Assembly (NCBI RefSeq): GCF_000190375.1
Contig: NZ_AEWG01000076.1
Location: 78,883-142,882, forward strand
Origin: Rubrivivax benzoatilyticus JA2 = ATCC BAA-35
Lineage (GTDB): Bacteria; Pseudomonadota; Gammaproteobacteria; Burkholderiales; Burkholderiaceae_C
Direction of reading: 5' to 3'
Length of the DNA: 64,000 bases
Below are positions 47,299 to 58,557 of the stretch, in pieces. A program made the translations under genes and the position numbers. The notes under the pieces were generated by a model that saw nothing but the letters and a program-made list of their open reading frames with translations, ran no database searches and had not been told where the DNA came from. Every line of letters starts with the position of its first letter. The first letter of the stretch is position 1.

Positions 47299-48643
47299 AT
47301 GGGTGCACTGCTGTCGCGCGCCGTCTGGGCGATGCTCGCCGGCGCGCTCGGTGCGCTGGTCGGTGACGTCGTCGGGCGCTCCGTCGGCCAGCCCGGCCTG
47401 GGCGCGCCGCTGGGCGCCGCCTTCTTCGCTGCGCTGGCGGCCGCGGTCGAGGGCTGGCGCGGCCGGCGTCTGCTGGGCTGGCTGCGCGGCGACCAGGCGC
47501 GTGGCGCGCCGCGCGATACCGGTTTCTGGGGTGAGCTCGGCTACCGGGTCGAGCGCGCGCTGCGCCAGCGCGAGGCGCAGATCGAACGCGAGCGCGAGCG
47601 CCTGGAGCAGTTCCTGTCGGCGATCGAGGCTTCGCCCAACGGCGTCATGCTGCTCGACGCCGGCGGCCAGATCGAGTGGTGCAACTCGGTGGCCGCCGAC
47701 CACTTCGGCCTCGACCCGGTGCGCGACCGGCGCCAGCGCGTCACCAACCTCGTGCGCCAGCCGGCCTTCGTGCAGTTCCTGCAGGCCGGCGACTTCTCCG
47801 ACACGCTGTCCCTCGTCGACCCGCTGGGCCGGCGCAGCTTCTCGGTCATCGTGCGCGAGTACGGCGAAGGCCTGCGCCTGGTGCTGTCGCTGGACGTCAC
47901 CGAGCGCGAACGGGCCGACGCGATGCGGCGCGACTTCGTCGCCAACGTCTCGCACGAGATCCGCACGCCGCTGACGGTGCTCGCCGGCTTCGTCGAGACC
48001 ATGGCCTCGCTGCCGCTGACGCCGGTCGAGCGCGAGCGTGTGCTCAAGCTGATGGCGCAGCAGACCGACCGCATGCAGGCCCTGGTGGCCGACCTGCTGA
48101 CGCTGGCGCAGCTCGAAGGCAGCCCGCGGCCGCCGCCGGACCGCTGGTCATCGGTGTCCGCGCTGCTGCGCCGCGCCGAGGCCGACGGCCGCGCGCTGTC
48201 GGCCGGCCGCCACGAGATCGACGCCGCCGGCGGCGAGGACTTCGAGATCGCCGGCAGCGAGACCGAGCTGCTCAGCGCGATCGGCAACCTCGTCGGCAAC
48301 GCCGTGCGCTACACGCCCGAAGGCGGCCGCATCGACCTGCGTTTTCACGCCCGCGACGACGGCAGCGCCGAGATCGAGGTCGCCGACACCGGCGTCGGCA
48401 TCGCGCGCGAGCACCTGCCGCGGCTGACCGAACGTTTCTACCGCGTCGACGGCAGCCGCTCGCGCGAGACCGGCGGCACCGGGCTGGGGGCTGTCGATCG
48501 TCAAGCACGTCGTGCAGCGCCACGGCGGCGAGATCGACGTGCGCAGCGAGCCCGGCAAGGGCTCGTGCTTCAGGCTGGTGTTCCCGGCGGCGCGGCTGCG
48601 TCAGCGTGTCGCGGCGGCCGCCTCGCCGGCCGCGGTCGGCTGA
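47299..48643 (+). CDS. phoR: Phosphate regulon sensor kinase PhoR, with a frameshift in the ATP-binding domain
   Basis: Two N-terminal hydrophobic segments (about 5-25 and 38-50), a PAS domain (about 105-200), then the phosphorylation site His219 (NVSHEIRTPLTVLAGF), N box (NLVGNAVRYTPEGG) and G1 box (VADTGVGIA). At the G2 box GGTGLG the frame breaks: the G5 run at 48486-48490 has one base too many. Removing it restores LSIVKHVVQRHGGEIDVRSE and a stop at 48641-48643, a 447-residue PhoR. As written, the frame would run on to 50106 through antisense of the next gene, which is not credible. The 3' end overlaps the convergent glycosyltransferase gene by 43 nt. Confidence 0.88.
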
Positions 48644-50292
48644 CGCCGGTACAGCGCCAGGCGTTCACCGCGGTCGTTCATGCGCTGGAAGGTGGCGACG
48701 TGCTGCCAGCCGGCCGGCGCCGGCGGCGCCTTCAGGCCCCGCACGCGGTACAGCAGATGCCCGCAGTCGCCGCCGGCGGCGTCGGGCCGGGCGTCGACGC
48801 GGTAGCGGCCGAAGACCTCCAGCGCCGCGACCGCGACCGCCGGCGCCGCCGGTGCCGCGAGGCAGCTGCCGGCGGGCAGGTGATGCTGCATCTGCTCGAT
48901 CTCGGGCCGCGAGCTGCGCGCGTAGTCCAGCGGCGCACGCCACAGCGTCATCATCAGCAGCCAGCACAGCGCCACGCCGCCGGCCGGGATGACCATGCTC
49001 TTCCACAGCGCCTCGCGGTGGCGGCCGGTGCGCCAGCGCAGCAGCCACAGCCAGGCCAGCGTGCCGGCCGCGGCGAAGGCCAGCTCGACGGGTTCGAAGC
49101 GCACCGTGAAGCCCGGCACCAGGCGCAGCGCGTTGGCCGCCGGCTTGGCCGGCACGCCGGTCTGCATCGCGACGTAGAAGAACCAGATCGCGACCGCCCC
49201 GAACGTGAAGAAGAACATCGAGAACCAGTCGATCGCCGCCGAGCTCGCGCGCTTGAGCGTCGGCAGCGCGAACGCCGCCAGCACCGCCAGCCCGGGGATG
49301 GCCAGCATCAGCACGCGGTCGTTCATGTTCGTGGCGATGGCCGAGACCATCGCGACGACGACCGTGACCAGCGGCACCGAGATGTGGCGGTGCGTCAGGT
49401 GGCGGCGCCACTGCCACAGCGTCCACAGCACCAGCGGCCAGGCCGGCCACAGGAACCAGGCCCACTGGCGCGCCAGCGTCGCGGGGTCGTCGGCGTCGGG
49501 CCAGGAGGCGCGCCAGTGCCAGGCGCCCAGCCAGGCGGCCAGCGCCGCCGAGGCCAGCGTCGCCGCGGCCACCCAGGGCACGAAGCGGCGCACGCTGTCG
49601 TAGGCCGAGCGCCAGCAGACCAGCATGCCGCCCAGGCCGACACCCAGCGCAAGCGACGGCGCGCCGCTGCCGGCCAGCACCAGCAGCGCGGCGACGACGG
49701 CCACGCGCGGCTGCCAGCGCCGGAACGGCGCGATCGCCAGCGCGAGCATGAACAGGCCCATGCCGACCAGCTGCCCGAGCTCGGGCGTCGTCTCGTGGCC
49801 CAGCTGCAGCAGGCCCAGCGTGGCGATCAGCGCCAGCAGCGCGCCGTCGGCGATCGCGCGCGCGTAGTCCACCGGGTCCGCCTCGCCGCCGAAGGCGAAG
49901 GCCACCGGCTGCGCCGCCTGGGTGCGGGCGAGGTAGTAGGTGGTGTACCAGACCAGCACCATCGCCAGCGCCAGCAGCAGCGCGAACGGGATGCGCGCGG
50001 CGAAGGCGCCGTCGCCGAACAGCGGCCCCAGCCACTGGATCGCCAGCGCGCCCAGCCAGTGCGGCAGCAGCGCCGCGTCGGCGCCCACGCCGCCGAGTGT
50101 CGGTGACAGCCAGGTCGTGCGGCCCTCGGCGATGGCTGCCATCACGCCGTAGGCGACGAGGTCGGCGTTGCGCCAGGGGTCGCGATGGAAGACGCCCGGC
50201 AGCACGTAGGCCGCGCAGAACACCAGCAGGGCCAGCCGCGGCAGGGAGCGTGCGCCGCGCTGGGTGACGAGGGCGGGATTGGGGCTGCTCAC
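48601..50292 (-). CDS. PMT/ArnT-like membrane glycosyltransferase family protein
   Basis: A 563-residue membrane protein with about 11-12 hydrophobic segments. The first loop FHRDPWRNADLVAYGVM matches the acidic motif after helix 1 in GT-C (family 39/83) enzymes, and GVGADAALLPHWLGALAIQW and the later helices fit ArnT-like proteins. A soluble C-terminal part of about 120 residues follows. Lipid-linked sugar transfer onto lipid A or another envelope acceptor is likely from the family; the substrate is unknown. The start is GTG at 50292. It is convergent with phoR. Confidence 0.78.
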   Translation of the reverse strand: MSSPNPALVTQRGARSLPRLALLVFCAAYVLPGVFHRDPWRNADLVAYGVMAAIAEGRTTWLSPTLGGVGADAALLPHWLGALAIQWLGPLFGDGAFAARIPFALLLALAMVLVWYTTYYLARTQAAQPVAFAFGGEADPVDYARAIADGALLALIATLGLLQLGHETTPELGQLVGMGLFMLALAIAPFRRWQPRVAVVAALLVLAGSGAPSLALGVGLGGMLVCWRSAYDSVRRFVPWVAAATLASAALAAWLGAWHWRASWPDADDPATLARQWAWFLWPAWPLVLWTLWQWRRHLTHRHISVPLVTVVVAMVSAIATNMNDRVLMLAIPGLAVLAAFALPTLKRASSAAIDWFSMFFFTFGAVAIWFFYVAMQTGVPAKPAANALRLVPGFTVRFEPVELAFAAAGTLAWLWLLRWRTGRHREALWKSMVIPAGGVALCWLLMMTLWRAPLDYARSSRPEIEQMQHHLPAGSCLAAPAAPAVAVAALEVFGRYRVDARPDAAGGDCGHLLYRVRGLKAPPAPAGWQHVATFQRMNDRGERLALYRRQPTAAGEAAAATR

Positions 50293-50321
50293 CGGGGGAC
50301 GATGATGCTTGAAGACGGCCG

Positions 50322-50350
50322 GAAAAAGAAAAGGCAGCCGAGGCTGCCTT
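50322..50350 (-). terminator. rpmE2 terminator
   Basis: On the minus strand the stem AAGGCAGCC / GGCTGCCTT (loop TC) is followed by TTCTTTTTCC. It is an intrinsic terminator 40 nt after the rpmE2 stop and lies before the glycosyltransferase gene. Confidence 0.85.
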
Positions 50351-50389
50351 GTCCTGCGGGGGCCGAGAGCCGGCCCCGGCGGGCATGCC

Positions 50390-50650
50390 TCACTTCTTGA
50401 GGCCGATGCGCGCGAACTTGTTGCGGAACTTCTCGACGCGGCCGCCCAGGTTGTCCACGCTCTTTTGCGTACCGGTGTAGAACGGGTGCGTCTCGCTCGT
50501 CGTTTCGAGCTTCACCAGCGGCAGTTCACGGCCGTCGTCCAGCTTGATCGTTTCCTTGGTCTGAACGCACGAACGCGTCACGAACTTGAAGCCGTTGGAC
50601 AGGTCCTGGAAGCAGACCTCGCGGTAGTTCGGGTGGATGCCTTCTTTCAT
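50390..50650 (-). CDS. rpmE2: 50S ribosomal protein L31 type B
   Basis: An 86-residue L31. It has [20 protein letters not shown] and [20 protein letters not shown], and lacks the CxxC zinc motif, which makes it the zinc-free B form. Type B L31 is often made when zinc is scarce, but here no Zur site was seen and it may be the only L31. It is downstream of rho, a usual location, with a terminator between. Confidence 0.96.
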   Translation of the reverse strand: MKEGIHPNYREVCFQDLSNGFKFVTRSCVQTKETIKLDDGRELPLVKLETTSETHPFYTGTQKSVDNLGGRVEKFRNKFARIGLKK

Positions 50651-50737
50651 GGTGCCTCTCGAGTGCAGGTGTGGCAGCCACGCCGAAACATCGGCGCACT
50701 TGCCCGGTGGCGGAAAAACCGCTGATTCTAGCGTGAA

Positions 50738-50759
50738 ACGGGGCCCCTTGGGGCCCCGT
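50738..50759. terminator. rho terminator
   Basis: A 9-bp stem ACGGGGCCC / GGGCCCCGT-type hairpin (loop within CTTG) lies 45 nt past the rho stop on the minus strand. It is followed there by TTCACGC, so it lacks a real T-tract. Confidence 0.6.
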
Positions 50760-50803
50760 GTGCGCGCCCGGGGCGCGCGGAAGACGACTCGAGCCGGTCC
50801 GGC

Positions 50804-52069
50804 TCACCCGCCTCTTCGCATCATGTCGAAGAAGTCCAGGTTGTTCTTGGTCGCCTTCATCTTGTCGAGGATGAACTCCATCGCCTCGATCTCGTCCATC
50901 GGGTAGAGCAGCTTGCGCAGGATCCAGGTCTTCTGGAGGATCTCCGGCTTGAGCAGCAGCTCCTCGCGGCGGGTGCCCGACTTGTTGATCAGGATCGACG
51001 GGTAGACGCGCTTCTCGGCCATGCGGCGATCGAGGTGGATCTCGCAGTTGCCGGTGCCCTTGAACTCTTCGTAGATCACCTCGTCCATGCGGCTGCCGGT
51101 GTCGATCAGCGCGGTGCCGATGATCGTCAGCGAGCCGCCTTCCTCGACGTTGCGCGCGGCACCGAAGAAACGCTTCGGGCGCTGCAGCGCGTTGGCGTCG
51201 ACGCCGCCGGTCAGCACCTTGCCCGACGAGGGCAGGACGTTGTTGTAGGCGCGGGCCAGGCGGGTGATCGAGTCGAGCAGGATCACGACGTCCTTCTTCA
51301 GCTCGACCAGGCGCTTGGCGCGCTCGATCACCATCTCGGCGACCTGCACGTGGCGCGCGGCGGGCTCGTCGAAGGTCGAGCTGATGACCTCGCCGCGCAC
51401 GGTGCGCAGCATCTCGGTCACTTCCTCGGGCCGCTCGTCGACGAGCAGCACGATCAGGTGCACCTCGGGGTGGTTGGCGACGATGGCGTGCGCCAGGTGC
51501 TGCATCATCACCGTCTTGCCGGTCTTGGGCTGGGCGACGAGCAGCGCGCGCTGGCCTTTGCCGATCGGGGCGATGAGGTCGATGATGCGACCGGTGATGT
51601 TCTCCTCGCCCTTGAGGTTGTCGCGCTCGAGCTTGAACTGCTCTTTCGGGAAGAGCGGCGTCAAGTTCTCGAACATGATCTTGTGCTTGCTCTCCTCCGG
51701 GGTCACGCCGTTGACGCGGTCGACCTTCACGAGGGCGAAGTAGCGCTCGCCGTCCTTGGGTACCCGCACCTCGCCTTCGACCATGTCGCCGGTGTGCAGG
51801 TTGAAGCGGCGGATCTGGCTCGGCGACAGGTAGATGTCGTCGGTCGAGGCCATGTAGCTGGCTTCGATCGAGCGCAGGAAGCCGAAGCCGTCGGGCAGGA
51901 CTTCGAGCACGCCGTCGCCGAAGACCTGTTCACCGGCCTTCGCGCGCTTTTTCATGATCGCGAACATCAGCTCCTGCTTGCGCAGGCGGGCGACGTTCTC
52001 GATTTCCAGCGCTTCGCCCATCTTGATGAGCTCGGAGACGTGCTGCGCTTTCAGTTCGGACAGATGCAT
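50804..52069 (-). CDS. rho: Transcription termination factor Rho
   Basis: A 421-residue Rho of standard size. The N-terminal helical domain is [19 protein letters not shown], the cold-shock-like RNA site follows ([20 protein letters not shown]), then Walker A PKTGKT, Walker [17 protein letters not shown], the Q loop near [15 protein letters not shown] and the R loop in [12 protein letters not shown]. It ends RNA synthesis at Rho-dependent sites. A 194-nt gap separates it from trxA, consistent with the leader region where rho often controls itself; no specific structure was recognised in it. Confidence 0.98.
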   Translation of the reverse strand: MHLSELKAQHVSELIKMGEALEIENVARLRKQELMFAIMKKRAKAGEQVFGDGVLEVLPDGFGFLRSIEASYMASTDDIYLSPSQIRRFNLHTGDMVEGEVRVPKDGERYFALVKVDRVNGVTPEESKHKIMFENLTPLFPKEQFKLERDNLKGEENITGRIIDLIAPIGKGQRALLVAQPKTGKTVMMQHLAHAIVANHPEVHLIVLLVDERPEEVTEMLRTVRGEVISSTFDEPAARHVQVAEMVIERAKRLVELKKDVVILLDSITRLARAYNNVLPSSGKVLTGGVDANALQRPKRFFGAARNVEEGGSLTIIGTALIDTGSRMDEVIYEEFKGTGNCEIHLDRRMAEKRVYPSILINKSGTRREELLLKPEILQKTWILRKLLYPMDEIEAMEFILDKMKATKNNLDFFDMMRRGG

Positions 52070-52263
52070 GGGTCGAGACCCTGGTCACGCGTGGCGCGTG
52101 CCCGTGGTCGGGGCAGGGCGCCGAGGCGTCGAGAGGCTGAAGGGGGGAGCCTGGCCCGCGAATCGCTGCCGATCAGGAGGCCGGCGGGTGAGCCGGCGGC
52201 AGCGGGGCGGGGGGCGTACCGTCGGCGCCGGCGAGCGTGCTGCTCAGGCGCCGATCGGACGCA

Positions 52264-52593
52264 TTATAGATGGCTGTCGATGAAGGCCGACAGTTGTGCC
52301 TTGGAAAGCGCGCCGACCTTGGTCGCGGCGAGCTGGCCGCCCTTGAAGATCATCAGCGTCGGGATGCCGCGGATGCCGAACTTGGCCGGCACTTCGCGGT
52401 TCTCGTCGACGTTCATCTTGGCGATCTGCAGGCGGCCGTCGTAGGCCGGCGCCAGTTCGTCGAGCACCGGGGCGATCATCTTGCAGGGGCCGCACCACTC
52501 GGCCCAGTAGTCGACGAGGACGGGCTTGTCGGACTGCAGGACGTCGCTGGAGAACGACGCATCGGTGACGTGCTTGATCAATTCGCTGCTCAT
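52264..52593 (-). CDS. trxA: Thioredoxin
   Basis: A 109-residue thioredoxin with the active site WCGPC (Cys34, Cys37), the buried acid in [10 protein letters not shown], and the cis-proline loop [14 protein letters not shown]. It reduces protein disulfides in the cytoplasm. The start is the ATG at 52593, giving [11 protein letters not shown]; a longer open frame upstream is not family sequence. trxA directly before rho is the common order. Confidence 0.98.
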   Translation of the reverse strand: MSSELIKHVTDASFSSDVLQSDKPVLVDYWAEWCGPCKMIAPVLDELAPAYDGRLQIAKMNVDENREVPAKFGIRGIPTLMIFKGGQLAATKVGALSKAQLSAFIDSHL

Positions 52594-52829
52594 GGGGATT
52601 GGTCTCCGGGTGCCGCGGTGAGGCCGGCAGGCGGGCGCTGGGAGGGAGGACGGCCCGCAGCGGACGGCGGGCAGGGCCGGCGGATTCTTGCACAAAGCCC
52701 CGGCGGCGCCGTGCCGCCTGCGGCTATCGCCGCGATAGCCCAGGGGCGCGGCGGCGCCCACGAACTGGGCGCGATTCGCCCGGCACATCGGGTTATCGTG
52801 CCGGCCGTCCGCGGATTCCAATCGCCAAC

Positions 52830-54191
52830 ATGTCCAACCCCGTTCCAGCCACGGAGGCGACGCCGCGCGCGGGTGCGGTGCGCCACTTCGGCTCCTACCA
52901 ACTGCTGCGGCTCGTCGGCAAGAGCGAGCGCACGATGGCCTGGCGGGTCGCCGACACGCGGGGCGGGCGCGAGCTGCTGCTGCTGCTGCCCAGGGCGCAG
53001 CCGGCCGACCTCGCGGCGCTCGAACGCTGGACCGAGACCGTGCAGCGTGCCTCGCGGCTGCAGCATCCCCATCTGGCCGTCGCCGTGGACATCGGCGTCC
53101 AGGACGGCTGGCCCTATGTCGCCTACGACGCCGACGATCTGGCCACGCTGGGCGAGCGCGTCGGCCCGCAGGGCCTGCCGGCGTCCGAATGCGCCGGGAT
53201 CTTCGTGCAGCTGCTGGCCGGGCTGGCCTTCGCGCACCAGGCCGGCGTCGCGCACCAGGATCTGCAGGGTTTTGCCGTGCTGGCCGACGACCAGGGCCGC
53301 GTGCGGCTGGCCGGGCTCGAGGTCGCCGCCCCGACCGGTGCGGCGCCGACGCTGGCCGGCCAGCGTGACGCCTCCCAGCGCGACGTTCTCGCCGCCGGCC
53401 TGCTGCTGCACCATGCGCTGGCCGGCCAGCACGCGCTGGACGAGCCCGACACCGGCCGCGTCGTCGAACGCCTGCCGCCGCTGGGGCGGGAGATCGTCCG
53501 CCTGCCCTGGGCGACCGCGCAGCTGGTGCCCGAGCCGCTGCGCGCCATCGTCAACCGCGCCACCGACCGCCAGGAGCGCCAGCGTTACCGCACCGCCCGC
53601 ACGCTGTCGCGGGCGCTCGAAGGCTGGATCGAGACCGAGGCCGGCGGCGGCGGCGCGCTGGCGCTGCTGTCCGACCGGCTGCGCGCCGCCGGCGTGCTGC
53701 CGGCGCAGCCCGGTGCCGCCGGGCGGCTGAACCGGCTGGGCGCGATGGAGCGCCAGCGCACCGACGAGATCGCCGAGGTCGCGCTGCAGGATCTGGCGCT
53801 GGCCTTCGAGCTGCTGCGCGCCGTCAACACCGCCCACGTGCGTGGTGCCCAGGTCTCGGGCAGCGGGCCGGTGCTGACGGTGCGCCGCGCGATCGCGATG
53901 CTGGGCATCGACGGCGTGCGCCGCGCGGCGACCGCGCTGCGCCCCTGGCCGGGGCCGCTGTCCGAGCACGCCGCGGCCGACCTGCTGCAGCTGATCGCCC
54001 AGGTCAAGCGCGCCGGGCGCATCGCCGCGGCGCTGCGCCCGGCGGGTTACGACGCCGAGGTCGTGACGCTGCTCGCGATGCTGCAGAACCTCGGCCGGCT
54101 GGTGCTGCAGTACCACTTCCCCGACGAGGCGCAGCAGATCCGCCGCCTGATGCTGCCGGCACCGGGCGCCGAGCGCGAGACCCGGGCATGA
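52830..54191 (+). CDS. Pseudokinase-HDOD protein, first part (frame breaks inside HDOD)
   Basis: The first 453 residues contain a protein-kinase-like domain (about 20-280) that has lost its catalytic parts. The beta-3 lysine strand reads [10 protein letters not shown]; the HRDLKPSN loop reads HQDLQGFAV (142-150); the DFG metal site reads AGLEV (161-165). An HDOD domain follows (about 310-453) and is cut short by a TGA. The next frame (54188-54565) encodes the rest of the same HDOD, so one base seems to be missing near the CCCGGG at 54181-54186. HDOD domains scaffold signalling complexes. The paralog at 54562 keeps all kinase residues. Confidence 0.8.
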   Translation: MSNPVPATEATPRAGAVRHFGSYQLLRLVGKSERTMAWRVADTRGGRELLLLLPRAQPADLAALERWTETVQRASRLQHPHLAVAVDIGVQDGWPYVAYDADDLATLGERVGPQGLPASECAGIFVQLLAGLAFAHQAGVAHQDLQGFAVLADDQGRVRLAGLEVAAPTGAAPTLAGQRDASQRDVLAAGLLLHHALAGQHALDEPDTGRVVERLPPLGREIVRLPWATAQLVPEPLRAIVNRATDRQERQRYRTARTLSRALEGWIETEAGGGGALALLSDRLRAAGVLPAQPGAAGRLNRLGAMERQRTDEIAEVALQDLALAFELLRAVNTAHVRGAQVSGSGPVLTVRRAIAMLGIDGVRRAATALRPWPGPLSEHAAADLLQLIAQVKRAGRIAAALRPAGYDAEVVTLLAMLQNLGRLVLQYHFPDEAQQIRRLMLPAPGAERETRA

Positions 54192-54561
54192 ACGAGCAGG
54201 CTGCGGCCTTCGCCGTGCTGGGCATCGACGTCGAGTCGCTGGGACTCGCCGTCGCCCGCCACTGGGGCCTGGACGACACGGTGCTGCACATGATCCGCCG
54301 GCTGCCGCTGGAGACGCCGGTGCGCCATGCCGACGACGACACCGAGCTGCTGCGCCAGGTCGCCAGCGCCGGCAACGAGATCGTCGACGTGCTCGCGACG
54401 GCGGGGGCGGCGAGCGGCCCGGCGCTGCAGCGCGTCGCGCTGCGTTACGCGCGTGCGCTGGGGCTGTCGGCCAAGGAGCTGCAGGACGCGGTCGCGGCCT
54501 CGTTGCGCCCGGCCGGCGCCGAGCCGCCGCCGGCGCGCCCGGCCGCGACGGGTGGCCGCGC

Positions 54562-54565
<4 letters not shown>
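54188..54565 (+). CDS. Continuation of the pseudokinase-HDOD gene in another frame
   Basis: A 125-residue frame overlapping the previous stop by 4 nt (ATGA). AAAFAVLGIDVESLGLAVAR aligns by eye with ARVLGIGFEELGVGIAR in the HDOD domain of the downstream paralog, which is uninterrupted. This makes the pair one gene of about 578 residues with a -1 shift. A real split into two coupled genes is possible but would cut the HDOD fold in half. It ends in a Pro/Ala-rich tail, and its stop overlaps the next gene's GTG. Confidence 0.7.
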
Positions 54566-56934
<2,369 letters not shown>

Positions 56935-56962
56935 GCGCCGCCTCGCGGCGGCGCCGTCGCCG

Positions 56963-58288
56963 TCACTCGTCGTGGCCGGAGACGCTCGCGGTGATGTCGT
57001 TCACCGTGCCTTCGTCGACGAAGCTCAGGACCGCCTTCTGGCCGCTGGCGCCGGTCGACAGGACCACGAAGGTGCGCGGGGCCCTGTCGTAGTCGACGTT
57101 GTCGTCGACCCAGGTGCCGGAGTTGAGGTAGCACTTGCCGCCGCCCAGGTCGCGGTATGAGGGCACGTGGGTGTGGCCGAAGACGACGACGTCGACGTTC
57201 TCGTCGGGGTTCTCGAGGTACTGCGCGCGGGCCTGGGCGTAGAAGTACTCGTACTTGATCGCGCCCTTGACCGCGCTGACGAAGCTGCTGGGCACCTTCA
57301 CGCCGTTGAGCGTCTGCCGGTCGGCCCAGGTGCGCTGGATGTTGCGGAACAGCACCGGCGCGGTGATCGTGCCGTCGGCCTGCTGCGCCGGATAGAAGTC
57401 CAGATAGCTGTAGCGGTCGTTGAAGCCGCAGATGCGCATGTCGAAGATCTTTTCCTCGACGCCCTGGTAGGGCGTCATGCGCGTCGAGATGTCCCTCAGC
57501 ACCGAGTGGTAGAGGAAGGCCCCGTACTGGTCCACGTCCGACTCGTCGGGGATGTTCGTGACCGTCGGCAGGATCTTCGGCACGCTGGGCTTGTCCTGCA
57601 GCACCCAGGTGGCGGCGTAGCGCGCGTAGAAGTAGCCGGCGGGCAGGAAGGTGTCGGCGTTGCCGCAGAGCTCGGCATTGGTCAGCGTGTCCGGCGCCGA
57701 GAACACGTCGTAGCGGTGGCCGTGCTCGATGACGATCTCGCGGCGGTCGCCGGTGTAGTAGGCGCCGAGCCCGCGGACGTCGCGGGCCTGCACCAGGCGC
57801 GGGATCGCGGCCTGCAGCACGGCGGCTTCGAGCGTCAGGTCGTGGTTGCCGGGCACGTAGACCAGCCGGATGCCGCTGGAGATCACCCGGTTCAGTTCCT
57901 TGAAGACCTCGACGTTGTTCGCGATGACGTCCCGGTAGAACTGCACCTGGTCGGTGTGGCTCGGGTAGTCGACCGGCAGGAACCATTCGTCGAGGAAGTC
58001 CCCGGCGATGACCAGCTCGCGCACGTCCCGGGTGTTCTGCAGGCACTGCAGGAACCTGACCAGCAGCGGCCGGTTGTCCAGCGTCTCGGTGTAGCGGTCG
58101 TCGATGCCCAGGTGCAGATCGCTGATGACGACGATCTTGTCGCGGCTGCTGCCGGCGGCCCACAGCGGGGTGGCGTCCGACGCCGGTTCGGAGCCGTCGT
58201 CCCAGCAGCCGGAGAGATTCAGCGTCGCGAGGCACGCGCCGGTGCCGGCGCCGAGGGTCTTGAGGAAGTTTCTGCGGGAGAAAGTCAT
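56963..58288 (-). CDS. Tat-exported calcineurin-like metallophosphatase, probable lipoprotein
   Basis: A 441-residue protein with a twin-arginine signal (SRRNFLKTLGAG) followed by a lipobox-like LNLSGC (Cys27). The metallophosphatase motifs are all present: VISDLHLG, IAGDFLDEW, YVPGNHDLTLE, and VVVFGHTHVPSYRD with the late GHTH site. Two central His residues (EHGHRYDVF) add to the metal site. It likely acts outside the cytoplasm on a phosphoester; the substrate is unknown. The ATG at 58288 has GGAGG upstream. It is a single gene, converging on the kinase-HDOD gene. Confidence 0.86.
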   Translation of the reverse strand: MTFSRRNFLKTLGAGTGACLATLNLSGCWDDGSEPASDATPLWAAGSSRDKIVVISDLHLGIDDRYTETLDNRPLLVRFLQCLQNTRDVRELVIAGDFLDEWFLPVDYPSHTDQVQFYRDVIANNVEVFKELNRVISSGIRLVYVPGNHDLTLEAAVLQAAIPRLVQARDVRGLGAYYTGDRREIVIEHGHRYDVFSAPDTLTNAELCGNADTFLPAGYFYARYAATWVLQDKPSVPKILPTVTNIPDESDVDQYGAFLYHSVLRDISTRMTPYQGVEEKIFDMRICGFNDRYSYLDFYPAQQADGTITAPVLFRNIQRTWADRQTLNGVKVPSSFVSAVKGAIKYEYFYAQARAQYLENPDENVDVVVFGHTHVPSYRDLGGGKCYLNSGTWVDDNVDYDRAPRTFVVLSTGASGQKAVLSFVDEGTVNDITASVSGHDE

Positions 58289-58557
58289 GTGGACCTCCGA
58301 CAACCGGCGGGTGTCTTCTGAAGATATGCTCCAAATGCTAGCGCGCACCCCTGCGGGAAATTGCGGGTGCACTTCAGCGGTCGGCTTTTGCACTCAAAAG
58401 CGGTTTTTCGGGCGGGGCTTTGAAATCCCGCGGCGAATACTCCGGAATTCGCCGTCGCGGCCTTATCCGGGTATGTCGTGAACAGTTCCCGAATCCTCTG
58501 TCGGGTTGTCCTCGGGGTGTTCGCGGCTTGCGCTCGGACAACACCCCGCGGGCCGCT

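Noticed and set aside
47299..50106. A 935-residue PhoR fusion protein
   Set aside because: Residues after the G2 box are translated from phoR in the wrong frame and then from antisense of the glycosyltransferase gene. A single-base shift explains it better.
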